DNA of 64,000 nt from CAUZFZ01 sp963579025 (GCA_963579025.1 CAUZFZ010000003.1:77910-141909), one strand, 5' to 3'. Shown: positions 1 to 9,276, counted from the first letter of the stretch. Made by a program: numbers and translations. The notes: generated by a model from the letters alone, not told the origin.

Positions 1-115
1 CGACGGTGATCAGGCCGAAGGCAAGGACCTGCTCGAGCAGTTGAAGACGCTCGCGCGTCGCCAGGCGAAGATCCAGGAAGCGACATACGATCTGGCGACC
101 GGGAAGAATCAGTGA
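1..115 (+). CDS. C-terminal end of an unidentified protein (partial)
   Basis: An open frame enters from the left edge and ends at the TGA at 113-115, giving the last 37 residues of a protein. The tail is rich in Lys, Arg, Gln, Glu and Leu and looks helical (it includes LLEQLKTLARRQAKIQEA), possibly a coiled coil. I do not recognise the family. It runs convergently towards the ribbon-helix-helix gene that ends at 129, with only 13 bp between them. Too little is visible to assign a function. Confidence 0.5.
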   Translation, partial: DGDQAEGKDLLEQLKTLARRQAKIQEATYDLATGKNQ

Positions 116-128
116 GGTACGCGGCGGA

Positions 129-347
129 TTATCCGGCTCTGCGCATGACCTCAAGTTCCGGCAAGTGCTTCCTCAGCAGTCGCTCGATCAATACCGAAGC
201 ACTTTTTCCGTGCTCGAGTTCAAGGAGTTCGAGGCTCCTGTGAACGTCGTCGGAAAGGTAGAACGTCCGTTCGGTTTTGCCGGCTGGCGACTTCGGCTGG
301 ATGTTCTGCAGCGGTGCGGCGTCTTCAAGCGACGCGGTTGACTCCAT
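129..347 (-). CDS. ribbon-helix-helix (CopG/ParG-like) DNA-binding protein
   Basis: A 72-residue protein if it starts at the ATG at 347; the frame stays open upstream to 401. The C-terminal half (RTFYLSDDVHRSLELLELE followed by GKSASVLIERLLRKHL) has the pattern of a ribbon-helix-helix domain: a short beta strand, helix A, a G-x-S turn and helix B. The N-terminal part is polar and probably disordered, as in ParG-type partition proteins. The start at 347 overlaps the last 23 bases of parA, which suggests translational coupling. A ParA followed by a small RHH protein is the layout of type Ib (ParF/ParG-like) partition cassettes, so this is probably the partner or a repressor of that operon. The RHH call is good; the partition role is inferred. 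Confidence 0.65.
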   Translation of the reverse strand: MESTASLEDAAPLQNIQPKSPAGKTERTFYLSDDVHRSLELLELEHGKSASVLIERLLRKHLPELEVMRRAG

Positions 348-1134
348 CAGCCCCGGCAGCCTGGTCGTCTTCGAGTTGTGCACGTGTGATGATCTCCTCA
401 CTCAGGGCCTGATAGGCTTTGGCAACCGAATCCCGGGGCGCATATTCCAGGACGCAACGATTCCGCGATGTCGCCTCTTCCACTTTGACCCCGTTCGGGA
501 TTGTTTGCTGGAAGACCAGTTCGCCGTATTCGACACGCAGCCGTCGTTCAATCTGCCGCGTCATGTTGTTTCGTTGTGCCCGACAAAGCGCGATTCCAAG
601 AACGGCAAGTTGTGCATTGCCCAGGAATTTCTTCGCCTGGTAGACCACCGACATCAGTGTCTTCAGTCCAGCCACTCCATACGTGCCAGGGTCGATCGGT
701 ACGATCAGGTCGTCCGCGAAGGCCATCACATTAGTCGTGAGCAACGTGCGCTGTGGGCTCGTATCAATCACGGCCACGTCGAAGTCGTTCTCGACTTCTT
801 CCAACGCCAGCCGCAGGCGATGCTCGCGCCCCATCTCGCCTGTCAGCGTGAGGTTTGCCTCCGCCAGACTTCCATCCGCCGGGATGATCGAAACACCATC
901 GAAACGCGATTCACGAATTGCGTCACTTGCCAGTGCCCCGTCACACAAGACGTCAAACAGACTCGGCGCGCCGCGCAGTTCGTCACTCAAGGCGGTCAGC
1001 GAGCAGTTTCCCTGCGGGTCCATATCCACCAGCAGGATTCGAAGTCCTCGCTTTGCCAGTGCCACAGACAGGCAGATCGCGCCGGTCGTTTTCCCGGTGC
1101 CGCCCTTCTCCGATGTCCATGCAAGGGTTTTCAT
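325..1134 (-). CDS. parA: ParA/MinD-family partitioning ATPase
   Basis: A 269-residue P-loop ATPase of the ParA/Soj family. The N-terminus carries the deviant Walker A motif with its signature lysine (EKGGTGKTT), then LLVDMDPQGNCS, the Walker A' aspartate region, and VAVIDTSPQ as Walker B. It lacks an N-terminal DNA-binding HTH extension, so it resembles the short type Ib/Soj class. I chose the ATG at 1134 because it puts the first strand (MKTLAWTSEKGG) at the usual place; an in-frame ATG at 1161 is an alternative. Downstream and overlapping is a small ribbon-helix-helix gene rather than a ParB. These ATPases position DNA or protein cargo by ATP-dependent nucleoid binding. No parS-like repeats were recognised. 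Confidence 0.85.
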   Translation of the reverse strand: MKTLAWTSEKGGTGKTTGAICLSVALAKRGLRILLVDMDPQGNCSLTALSDELRGAPSLFDVLCDGALASDAIRESRFDGVSIIPADGSLAEANLTLTGEMGREHRLRLALEEVENDFDVAVIDTSPQRTLLTTNVMAFADDLIVPIDPGTYGVAGLKTLMSVVYQAKKFLGNAQLAVLGIALCRAQRNNMTRQIERRLRVEYGELVFQQTIPNGVKVEEATSRNRCVLEYAPRDSVAKAYQALSEEIITRAQLEDDQAAGADGVNRVA

Positions 1135-1439
1135 GCAGTCCGTATCGGACGGGCTGACCATGCGACTGAAGACTGTTTGCCCAGACCGCCCTGAGTGCTG
1201 ACATTCCCACGGAGTCGGGCCGCAAAAACCGACCTCGATCATCATCTCAAGCGGCCACTTCCCAAAGCGGCGTAGCCGCAACCAAAGTCGCCTTTCCGGC
1301 AATGCGTGCACACGGCGCGCATGTCAGACGACTGAAGATTCTACGCGGCATCCGAGACGCACTCAGGAGCCAATGCCTGGCGGCTCGATATTCATTGCGA
1401 AACGCCAACGACAACGTGCAGGAAGCTTACGTTGAGGAA
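1135..1439. other. non-coding spacer upstream of parA
   Basis: About 305 bases between the parA start and the 3' end of the DUF1549/DUF1553 gene, both on the minus strand. Overlapping frames exist but none has convincing protein features. It should hold the parA promoter and the terminator of the upstream gene; I could not pick out either, and saw no iterated centromere-like repeats. Confidence 0.4.
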
Positions 1440-3920
1440 CTACTCCGGATACACAAACTCGTTGAGGTTGAAGATCACCCGACAAAGTTGTGTAAGAGCA
1501 TTGATGCGTCGGTCGGTTCTCGGAGATTGTCCGTCACGTTCGGCGTATTGCATGACCAGAAACTGCGTCATCGCGGCTTGTTCGGCGTTGGTCGGTGGGC
1601 GTGCCAGAGCGCGGCGGAAGGCCAGACGGATCTGATCGGTCGGATTCTCACCAGCCTCACGCAGCAGTCGGTCGGCAAAATGGCGTGACTGACGCATGGC
1701 GAAGTTGCCGTTGTACAGCGTCAATGCCTGAGTCGGCACAGTTGTCACGCTTCGCTGCGGGGACGTCTGCGTGACATCACACAGGTCGAGCACTTCCAGC
1801 AACGGGACCAGCAGTGATCGCTTAATGAACGCGTAAACCGTTCGTCGCGATGCCGCGGCTTCGTTGAACTCAGGCCAGATTTTTGTCTTGTCCGCGTGGT
1901 TCAATAGTGCTTCGCGCGGGACATATGGGTACATGGGCGGGCCGTACATCTTTCGATCCAGTCGCCCACTGACAAACAGCATTGAATCGCGAATGGCCTC
2001 AACTTCCAGTCGCCGAGGCACACGTCGCCACAACAATCGGTTGTCCGGATCAACAGATTGCAGGTCCTCGCGCGTATGCCCGCTCATCTGGTACGTTCGA
2101 CTTGTCATGACGAGGTGGTGCAGTTTCCTGAGCGACCATTTCGCATCGTGAACGAACCAGTGGGCCAGCCAGTCCAGGAGCAGCGGATGTGTGGGGCGCT
2201 CACCGATCAGGCCGAAGTCGTTGGGCGTCCCGACAATCCCCGTTCCAAAATGCCATTGCCAGACGCGATTGACAATCACACGTGCCGTCAACGGGTTGTC
2301 CGGTCGCACCATCCAGTTCGCCAGGGTCAGACGTCGTCGCGATGTGAATTCGGTCGGTTCCAGCAGCGGGGGTTGCTCATCCACAAGAATTGCCGGCACG
2401 GCCGCCGGTACGACGTCGCCCGGAGTTTTCGGGTTGCCTCGCTTGAGCAACCGAGTTTCCGGAGCCACCGGCGACGGCTCGTACATGAAATAGCCTTGAG
2501 GCACATCCGGAGTTTCTTTTCGTAAGCGAGCGATCGTCGTGTCATGATCGGCGAATTGCTGCTTCTGCTCAGGTGTCAGTGTCGCGGCCGATTCCTTATG
2601 CAGTTTTCCGCGGTTGTCCTGCACGAGCTTCTTCTGTGCATCCGACCGATCCTGCTCCACAGCCAGAAACGCAGCCTGCACATCGGCGGGCAACTGGCTC
2701 GTGCCTGCCTTCAGGAATTCCAGAGCAAACTCGCCCCGCAGTCGGGCGATGGCTGCGTTCTCGACAGCGACCTTCTGATCCCGCTCAACCAGCCTGGCCA
2801 TCATTGCCGGCGGGGCTGCATAGCGTGACTGGTCGGTCCTGCCGCTCTGCACACGTTTCAGCGGATTGAAGATCGCGACCATGCTGTAGTAGTCGGTGTG
2901 CAGCAGTGGATCGAATTTGTGGTTGTGACAGCGGGCGCATCCCATCGTCAGCGCAAGAAACGCCTGCGATGTTGTGTTGACGATGTCGTCCAGTTGATCG
3001 AATCGATCGACCGCAAAGTCGGCCGGTTCATCATCCCAGGGACCCAGCCGATTGAAACCGGTCGCGATCACGGTATCGGTCGTGGCGCCATCCAGTTCGT
3101 CGCCGGCAATCTGTTCCCTCAGAAACTGGTCAAACGGCTTGTCGACGTTCAAGGCTCGAATGACATAATCCCGGTAACGCCATACCTCAGGCTTGGCCGC
3201 GTCGCGTTCGTAGCCATTCGAGTCGGCGTAGCGCGCAACATCCAGCCAGTGCCGAGCGTAACGTTCACCGTAGCCGGGCCGCTGCAGCAGATCAGCGACC
3301 AGATCGCTGAAGTTCGGATTGGCAGCGAATCGGTCCTGTTCCTTCAATGTCGGCGGCAGCCCGATCAGGTCGAGATGAGCACGACGCAATAGTGCGATAG
3401 CAGGAGCCGACGGATTCGGCGTCCAGCCTTTCGATTCCAGCCTGGCAAGAACAAAGTGATCGATTGGATTCAACGGCCAGTCGCCGTCCGCGACGTCTGG
3501 CACGTCCGGCCTGACGATTTTCTGAAATGCCCAGTGCCGCTCGGGAGCCACGCCAATCTCCTCGCCCGCGGGGAACTTCGCTCCTTGAGAGATCCAGGCT
3601 TTCAGCATATCGATCTGATCGGCGGTCAACGGCTTGCCATCCAGCGGCATGCGAATGTCTTTGTCCTTTGCAGTGATCCGATGAATCAACTCGCTGTCGC
3701 TCGGATCGCCCGGCTCGATAACAGCGCCTTCAAGGATCATTGCCCCGGCATCCAGACGGAGTCCGGCTTCCTGCTTGAGCACTCCGTGGCAGGTCGAACA
3801 CTTGTTGCGCAGCAGCGGCTTAATGTCGCGGACATAATCGACCGTTCTGCTTGGTTCTGCCGCCAGGGAACACGTCGCAAATGCTGTTACGACAGCGAGG
3901 CTCAGGAGTCGCGGTTTCAT
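1440..3920 (-). CDS. PSCyt1/DUF1549/DUF1553 (PSD1) domain cytochrome-like protein
   Basis: An 826-residue exported protein of the planctomycete cytochrome group. It has a signal peptide (about residues 1-20, ending in SLAA), then a PSCyt1 c-type heme domain with CSTCH at 41-45, the DUF1549 region, a second CxxCH (CARCHNHKFDP) in the middle, and the DUF1553 region to the C-terminus. Length and order match the family. A GGAG ribosome binding site 6 nt before the ATG supports the start. These proteins are encoded in large numbers in planctomycetes, usually beside DUF1501 proteins, and are presumed periplasmic redox or polysaccharide-degradation proteins; the reaction is unknown. No DUF1501 partner is adjacent here. 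Confidence 0.92.
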   Translation of the reverse strand: MKPRLLSLAVVTAFATCSLAAEPSRTVDYVRDIKPLLRNKCSTCHGVLKQEAGLRLDAGAMILEGAVIEPGDPSDSELIHRITAKDKDIRMPLDGKPLTADQIDMLKAWISQGAKFPAGEEIGVAPERHWAFQKIVRPDVPDVADGDWPLNPIDHFVLARLESKGWTPNPSAPAIALLRRAHLDLIGLPPTLKEQDRFAANPNFSDLVADLLQRPGYGERYARHWLDVARYADSNGYERDAAKPEVWRYRDYVIRALNVDKPFDQFLREQIAGDELDGATTDTVIATGFNRLGPWDDEPADFAVDRFDQLDDIVNTTSQAFLALTMGCARCHNHKFDPLLHTDYYSMVAIFNPLKRVQSGRTDQSRYAAPPAMMARLVERDQKVAVENAAIARLRGEFALEFLKAGTSQLPADVQAAFLAVEQDRSDAQKKLVQDNRGKLHKESAATLTPEQKQQFADHDTTIARLRKETPDVPQGYFMYEPSPVAPETRLLKRGNPKTPGDVVPAAVPAILVDEQPPLLEPTEFTSRRRLTLANWMVRPDNPLTARVIVNRVWQWHFGTGIVGTPNDFGLIGERPTHPLLLDWLAHWFVHDAKWSLRKLHHLVMTSRTYQMSGHTREDLQSVDPDNRLLWRRVPRRLEVEAIRDSMLFVSGRLDRKMYGPPMYPYVPREALLNHADKTKIWPEFNEAAASRRTVYAFIKRSLLVPLLEVLDLCDVTQTSPQRSVTTVPTQALTLYNGNFAMRQSRHFADRLLREAGENPTDQIRLAFRRALARPPTNAEQAAMTQFLVMQYAERDGQSPRTDRRINALTQLCRVIFNLNEFVYPE

Positions 3921-4078
3921 GTCCGTCTCCGCCGAGGGCAGGTATCAAGCGTCGCGACACAACATACCCGACTGCGTCTCCGTCTTCATTCCAGGAGAAT
4001 CCTGCCAACGCTCGAACAGCTCGAACAGGCCTCCGCAGCGCCGTCACGTGACACAAGAGATGTCTCACGAGCGGACAC

Positions 4079-4924
4079 TCAACGAGCAGCGTAAATCATG
4101 GGAAGCTGGTTGAGCACGCTTCGTTCGACGCGGTACCGGAATCCGTGTTGGTCAATGAGTGACACCACGTGGTCAAACACGTCGCCATGATATTGGTGGA
4201 CCTCGACGATCATCTGCCGGATCCGCGCCCGGTCCCTTTCGGCGATTCCATCGAGAATATCCCCTTCGCAACCTTCCGCGTCGATTTTGAGCAGGTCGAT
4301 CGCTTCGATATCGTTTTCCGCAATGAACTGAGACAGCGTGATCAGGCTGCAGGTCACGCGTTTCGATTTTGCATGCAGCTTCATCGTGAGTTGAGCCAGC
4401 ACGCCGCGCGCCCAGCCTGGCAAGAATGCGAGCGTCCGCGCGAGAGCCGTGTGAGGGACCTCGCGAAAAATCTGCAGAGTGGTCTCTTTTGCATGGGCTC
4501 GCCCTTCAGTTGTCATATCGAGGGGTGAGCCTTTGATATGCATCGTTGAACGTGCCGTGCAATGCGGAAGGAAATAGAATTCCGCTGACGTTGACTCATT
4601 CGCAAGCCCGCAATTGAACAGCCGGACTTCGTGCCCTTCGATCAGATCGACGTTTTTCTTCAGCACTTCCATGAGGTCCGGAATCGGCTCGAATGAGTAG
4701 ATTCTGGCGTCGCGACATTGCTGAGAAACGAAATAGGTGAAAAGACCAATATTCGCTCCCACATCGACGACAACGTTTCCATCGTGGTAGTCGATCAGTT
4801 CATGTATGTAGTCATTTCCGGTGAAAATCTCATCGTACAAATAGAGCATCTCGAGCTTGTTGTAGTAATAGAATGGCGCCCCATTGGGTAGACGGGCCTG
4901 TCGATTCGTTTTCATAGTGTGCAT
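4079..4924 (-). CDS. FkbM-family SAM-dependent methyltransferase
   Basis: A 281-residue protein with the Rossmann methyltransferase motif I (VVVDVGANIGLFTYF, residues 51-65), an acidic residue at the end of strand 2 (IYSFEPIPDLMEVL) and the FkbM signature near the C-terminus (IDLLKIDAEGCEGDIL). FkbM enzymes O-methylate sugars, polysaccharides or natural products; the substrate cannot be read from sequence. Starts at 4924 and 4915 are both possible and neither has a clear Shine-Dalgarno. The divergent neighbour across a 734-bp gap is a glycosyltransferase, so a role in surface glycan modification is plausible. Confidence 0.87.
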   Translation of the reverse strand: MHTMKTNRQARLPNGAPFYYYNKLEMLYLYDEIFTGNDYIHELIDYHDGNVVVDVGANIGLFTYFVSQQCRDARIYSFEPIPDLMEVLKKNVDLIEGHEVRLFNCGLANESTSAEFYFLPHCTARSTMHIKGSPLDMTTEGRAHAKETTLQIFREVPHTALARTLAFLPGWARGVLAQLTMKLHAKSKRVTCSLITLSQFIAENDIEAIDLLKIDAEGCEGDILDGIAERDRARIRQMIVEVHQYHGDVFDHVVSLIDQHGFRYRVERSVLNQLPMIYAAR

Positions 4925-5658
4925 TCAGGGAAGAACAGTCCCGGGCGTCAGGTTTGCGGACGGCCGATGCAGGAAAATGACGTGTGGCGTGCTGTCAGAG
5001 GCCAACTTAGCAATCAGCCGGGTATGCAATGTGGCGGTTGATTTTGATCGCATGCCATGCCTGCGTGATCGCTTGGTTTTGTGGATTCTGCGAGCTGCCC
5101 GCGTCCACTACAAGCGCGGCACCTGCACCATCACCGGTTACCGGAAACGGTGTTCAACGGATTCAATTAAACCGCCTCTGTGGACTGTCGTCGTAACGAT
5201 GGCAATGCCGTGGCTGCCGATTCCGCCGGCCTGTGGGCTGAAAGCAGCATTGCTGAAAATGGTAGGCGTCGATGAGCGAGAGTTCGTTGGCCTGAAGGAT
5301 GCTGAGTCGTTTGAAGATTGCGTGGTCCGTCAGAGTTCGAAAAGCTGGATGAGGCCACATTCGCTCCTCGGACAAATGACCCGGTTAGCTGGGCCTGTTA
5401 TCGAAAAGTATCTGTGCGAAGCGATGCGCATCGCAGGAACACCCCTGGCCTGCGGAACTGTCACGTCCGGTATTGTCGACTGAGGTATTTTCCGAGATGC
5501 CACGTATCGCTGCGCAATCACGGTTGCAGATGTGTATTGTGGCGTCGTGAATCGATCATGTGGTGGCATTGGCACGGCCGGCCGATGTCGCGATTCAGAG
5601 CTCTCCAGCCGTTCCAACCGAGAAGGAGCCCGGGGCGACACGTCGAGACGGCCATTCC
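4925..5658. other. long spacer between divergent methyltransferase and glycosyltransferase genes
   Basis: About 734 bases with no gene I can support. Several overlapping open frames cross it on both strands, but none shows a domain, signal peptide or a good ribosome binding site, and the compositions are rich in Arg, Cys and Trp as is usual for out-of-frame translation. It must hold two divergent promoters. It may include a decayed gene or a non-coding RNA; no clear hairpin or repeat was found. Confidence 0.4.
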
Positions 5659-7056
5659 ATGAGTCACAACCTGGCCACACCGGTTGGCAACAGTCCCGAG
5701 TCTGATTCAGTCTCAGGGGCACACAAGGCAGCGAAGCGTCCTGTGCTGGCGTCGATCCTGCTCGGTGGGGCACGCACGGGAGCGATGATCCGCGAGTTGC
5801 GTCTGATCAACGAATTCGCCCGGCGCGGTTACGAATGTCATGTGTTCTGGGCGTTTGAACGCAGCTACGACGTCAAGCTGGACGCCCGCATCAAGCAACA
5901 CTGGCTGTGTCACTGTGGTCGGTTTGCAGGGCCCTATCATTATCTGGGTAAGACGATCGGGCGGGCGCTGGAAGATCGCCAGGGCAAGCTGATGTCGTAC
6001 CTGGGCGGTGCGCGGGCTCAGGAGTTTGTGCGACACTACCTTCCGGGACTGGTCCGCTTCGAACTGCGTCGCACGGTCTCTGCCATCAGCCAGGGTATCT
6101 CGCAGGACAAGCGATTGATCAATCGCTTCTGTCGGCAATTGAAGACGAACGGCGTGACGCACGTTTTGCCGATGCTCGGAATCCTGGCCCCGTTCGCGCA
6201 GGCGGCGCGCGATGCCGGAGCCGATATCAGATACGCCGTAATCCTGCAGGGTTACGAGCTGTATGTGAACCTGAGTGAAGACCCGGTCGACAAGGACGCC
6301 GCGCTACGGTGCCTGCGCGACACGGTTCAAGCGTCGGACTATGCACCGATTACGGTGAGTCGCTGGTACGCGCAGCGGATCGAGCGGGAAGTCGGAATCC
6401 CCGTCGATGACTTCGCCCTGATCACACCAGGCGTTCCGACGGGCGGCCCTATTGCTCCCGACAAAGCGTGGGAGTTGGTCACAAGCAAACTGCCGATTGA
6501 CCGCGGCATTCCGATCATCACATATCTGGGACGACAGGACACGGAGAAAGGGATCGACCTGCTGCTGTATGCGTCCCGCATTTTGCAGGAGCGCGGCCAC
6601 CGTGTGCAGACCGTGATCTGTGGTCCCGAGACCTTTGGCAAATACCGCAAGGTCTGTCAGGACATTGCCGGCCACATGGAGATTCCCACAATCTTCACGG
6701 GCTTCGTTTCCTCAGAACTGCGCCAAGCCATCATGCAGTGCAGCCATTGCGTGGTGTACCCGTCGATCCACGGCGAGCCGTTCGGAATGGTACCGGTCGA
6801 AGCGATGGCCTCGGGAACACCGGTCGTTGTGCCGGACAACGGAGGAGTGGCTGAGCTGACCGGCCTGGATTCTCTACGGGGAGGCCTCAACTTCCGCAGT
6901 TGGGACTCCGGTGACCTCGCCAATCAGATCGAGCGGCTTCTGACGGACAGCGAGCTATACGACGCACTGACGAAAGACACTCAGCAGATTGCCCGGCAGC
7001 ATTCGATTGAGCACATGGCAGACCGCACGCTTGAGCACCTGGGCGTAACCTCGTAG
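5659..7056 (+). CDS. GT-B glycosyltransferase, GT4 family
   Basis: A 465-residue glycosyltransferase. The C-terminal half contains the GT1/GT4 nucleotide-sugar domain: IITYLGRQDTEKGIDLLL, then the retaining E-x7-E motif HGEPFGMVPVEAMASG and PVVVPDNGGVAEL. The N-terminal half (LGGARTGAMIRELRLINEFARRG) is the acceptor domain. No transmembrane segment is visible, so it is probably cytoplasmic and transfers a hexose from an NDP-sugar to a lipid-linked or soluble acceptor. I chose the ATG at 5659; the frame is open to 5560, but that extension is low-complexity. A start further in, near the first strand (VLASILLGGA), is also possible. Confidence 0.88.
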   Translation: MSHNLATPVGNSPESDSVSGAHKAAKRPVLASILLGGARTGAMIRELRLINEFARRGYECHVFWAFERSYDVKLDARIKQHWLCHCGRFAGPYHYLGKTIGRALEDRQGKLMSYLGGARAQEFVRHYLPGLVRFELRRTVSAISQGISQDKRLINRFCRQLKTNGVTHVLPMLGILAPFAQAARDAGADIRYAVILQGYELYVNLSEDPVDKDAALRCLRDTVQASDYAPITVSRWYAQRIEREVGIPVDDFALITPGVPTGGPIAPDKAWELVTSKLPIDRGIPIITYLGRQDTEKGIDLLLYASRILQERGHRVQTVICGPETFGKYRKVCQDIAGHMEIPTIFTGFVSSELRQAIMQCSHCVVYPSIHGEPFGMVPVEAMASGTPVVVPDNGGVAELTGLDSLRGGLNFRSWDSGDLANQIERLLTDSELYDALTKDTQQIARQHSIEHMADRTLEHLGVTS

Positions 7057-7083
7057 CAGGCGGTCCCGCAGACGTCGATTGCG

Positions 7084-7623
7084 TCATTCCAGAGTGCCCA
7101 GCCACTGGGCCAGCTCACGAATGTCGTCGGCGTCCATGTTCGACACCATCTGCTGGCGATGAATTCCATGAATGGCCAGGACGTGGTTGTCGTGAAAGCA
7201 GACTGAGTCCCCCGGACCGAGCCCGTGCAGCTTTGCTTCGTGCAGCGGGTTGTCGACCAGACCGCGATAATGGTCGCCGTCTCGCTCGACCACCTGCACC
7301 CAGAATTCTTCTCCCCAGCCTCGTGACGGAACTTCCTGCGCTGGTATCTCCAGCAGTGAGGCCGGGTGTTCATGCGAGAGGATCGGTTTGCTGGTCTCTT
7401 CATTGCAGTGCGGACAGGTGCAGTTCATCGGCGCATCGGGATGAGCCGAGAATCGCGGTGAGTCGATCCGCAACTCAACAAAGTGCCCGACGCTCACGTG
7501 CTTCTTGAGTACCGCGTGCGGAATCTGAAATCGGTCACCGTTCTCCTCGTGCATGGCGACGCCATCCACAAGTTCGTAACCGTTGCCCAACTGCTGCATG
7601 CGGAAAGAGGTTTCAAGGCTCAT
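7084..7623 (-). CDS. DUF2314-like protein with a zinc-type CxCxxC motif
   Basis: A 179-residue cytoplasmic protein. The C-terminal half (GEEFWVQVVERDGDHYRGLVDN, then LGPGDSVCFHDNHVLAIHG) resembles the DUF2314 fold, a small beta domain of unknown function. The central CTCPHC suggests a bound metal. The N-terminal half may be a second, degenerate copy of a similar beta domain (FVELRIDSPRFSAHPDAP). It ends 27 bp from the convergent glycosyltransferase gene. No clear Shine-Dalgarno precedes the ATG. The family assignment is from pattern only and no function is known. Confidence 0.55.
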   Translation of the reverse strand: MSLETSFRMQQLGNGYELVDGVAMHEENGDRFQIPHAVLKKHVSVGHFVELRIDSPRFSAHPDAPMNCTCPHCNEETSKPILSHEHPASLLEIPAQEVPSRGWGEEFWVQVVERDGDHYRGLVDNPLHEAKLHGLGPGDSVCFHDNHVLAIHGIHRQQMVSNMDADDIRELAQWLGTLE

Positions 7624-7764
7624 GGCGAAATACTACGAACCTGAGCCGCCTTGAGAAAACCCGCTGGCGATTGATCTGCGAACTCAGACGTGTTAACTCA
7701 GTCCCGTCGGGACTGACAATTGGTCCCCGGATTCGCCGGCTTGTTCTGAAGCGGGATCGACTAC

Positions 7765-9144
7765 ATGGCGAGTACCCCGGATGCGTCCCCACCCGAATAC
7801 CCGCCCCCGTTCGAACGCCCGACGAACCGTCGCTGGATCATCTTTGCACTGGCAGCATCGACGTCGTTTATCCTCTATCTGCACCGCTACACATGGGTAC
7901 TGATCCGGAGCGACATTAAGGACGAATTTGACCTGACGAATACCCAGGTCGACTCGCTCTACACGTTGTTCAACGTGACGTATGCCATGGGTCAGATTCC
8001 CGGCGGAGTCATCTGCGACCTGTTCGGGCCGCATCTGTTTCTGGGACTGATCATTGCGGTCTGGTCACTGACACTGCCCATGATCGGACTGGGCACGTCG
8101 ATGAACTCACTTGGTCTGGCAAGGCTGGGATTCGGAGCTGCTCAGGCCGGGTGCTATCCCTCAGTCGCCAAAGTCACGCGTGAGTGGTTCCCGCCCGGCC
8201 GACGCACGACGTTGCAGGCTCTGGTGGCCAGCTTCTTCGGACGCAGTGGCGGTGCCGTGTCTTCAATCGTTCTCGGCACGGTGCTCATGGGCTATTTCGA
8301 ACTCGGCTGGCGGGCATCGCTGGTGGTTCTCTCGGGGGTGGGCATCGTCTTTGCGGTTGTGTTCTACAAGCTGTACCGGAATCAGCCATCAGCCGACCCA
8401 CGTGTCAATGCTGCGGAACTGGCTTTGATCCGGGGAAACGACGCGCCGACCGATGGCAATTCGGGCAAGGGAAATGTGCTGCCTGTCGGTCGGGCATTAA
8501 AGAATCCCAGTCTGTTGGTATTCGTCGTGCAGCAGTACATGAATGCCGGAGCTGACTATGTTTACTCGGGCATCATGGGCAGCTATTTCATCGAAGCCCG
8601 CAGTGTCGAAGATAAAGCGATTCTCGGACTGCTGGTCAGTATGCCGCTGTGGGGCGGCGCCGTTGGTGGGATTGTGGGCGGAATTCTGAACGACGTGTTG
8701 ATCACCCTGACGGGCAGTCGACGCTGGGCTCGATCGATCGTCGGATTCAGCGGCAAGACGATTGCCTGCGGATTTCTGTTTCTATCGATTGGACATCCAG
8801 ATCCCATGACCGGGGCCTGGCTGCTGTTCGTCACCAAATTCTTCAGTGACTGGACTCAGCCGACGGTGTGGGGAGCATCGACCGACCTTGGCGGACGCTA
8901 TTCGGCCACGGTCTTCAGCATCATTAATTCCAGCGGCAGCGTCGGTGGCGTGGTGACGCCAATCGTTGGCGGGTTGTTGCTGGATCACTACGCGACAGCG
9001 ACCATCGTGGATGGCGCCGAGCAGATGGTCACGAACTTTACGCCGGTGTTTATTCTGGTGGGCATCATGTACTTCGCGAGTGCCCTGTGCTGGCTGTTCA
9101 TTAACTGTGAAAACTCGCTGGACAAATCCGAGCCGACGAGTTGA
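7765..9144 (+). CDS. MFS transporter, anion/sugar-acid symporter type
   Basis: A 459-residue protein with about 12 hydrophobic segments in two blocks of six. The first block begins WIIFALAASTSFILYLHRYTWVLI, and the following loop (DIKDEFDLTNTQVDSLYTLFNVTYAMGQIPGG) has the layout of the phthalate/glucarate/hexuronate (ACS) branch of the major facilitator superfamily. Members move organic anions or sugar acids across the inner membrane with protons; the substrate cannot be read. It lies 132 bp upstream of a sulfatase in the same direction, so it might import a product of sulfated-glycan breakdown, but a large palindromic repeat separates the two. Confidence 0.87.
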   Translation: MASTPDASPPEYPPPFERPTNRRWIIFALAASTSFILYLHRYTWVLIRSDIKDEFDLTNTQVDSLYTLFNVTYAMGQIPGGVICDLFGPHLFLGLIIAVWSLTLPMIGLGTSMNSLGLARLGFGAAQAGCYPSVAKVTREWFPPGRRTTLQALVASFFGRSGGAVSSIVLGTVLMGYFELGWRASLVVLSGVGIVFAVVFYKLYRNQPSADPRVNAAELALIRGNDAPTDGNSGKGNVLPVGRALKNPSLLVFVVQQYMNAGADYVYSGIMGSYFIEARSVEDKAILGLLVSMPLWGGAVGGIVGGILNDVLITLTGSRRWARSIVGFSGKTIACGFLFLSIGHPDPMTGAWLLFVTKFFSDWTQPTVWGASTDLGGRYSATVFSIINSSGSVGGVVTPIVGGLLLDHYATATIVDGAEQMVTNFTPVFILVGIMYFASALCWLFINCENSLDKSEPTS

Positions 9145-9165
9145 GCGAGTAAGGATCGTTCGATC

Positions 9166-9237
9166 ATTAAGTGTCGCCTTTCGCTCCGCGAAAGTGCGTT
9201 CTTTCGCGGAGCGAAAGACGACAATGTGACACTTAAT
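9166..9237. repeat. palindromic REP-like element
   Basis: A nested inverted repeat between the MFS and sulfatase genes. The inner arms are perfect 17-mers (9178-9194 and 9201-9217; core TTTCGCTCCGCGAAAG) around a 6-nt loop. The outer arms are perfect 10-mers (9166-9175 ATTAAGTGTC and 9228-9237). Each inner arm is itself almost palindromic. There is no T tract, so a mobile REP-type repeat is more likely than a terminator. Confidence 0.8.
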
Positions 9238-9276
9238 TCAAGCGCGATCCTAACGTTAACTGGAGACTGACCTGAG

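Noticed and set aside
277..1194. Long plus-strand frame opposite parA
   Set aside because: Shadow of parA: it has Arg/Cys/His-rich composition and no domain pattern, while the minus strand has clear Walker motifs.
4884..5483. 199-residue plus-strand frame in the long spacer
   Set aside because: Overlaps the methyltransferase start, no ribosome binding site, no recognisable domain.
9166..9237. Terminator between the MFS and sulfatase genes
   Set aside because: Very stable hairpin but no T tract on either side; the nested palindromes fit a repeat element better.
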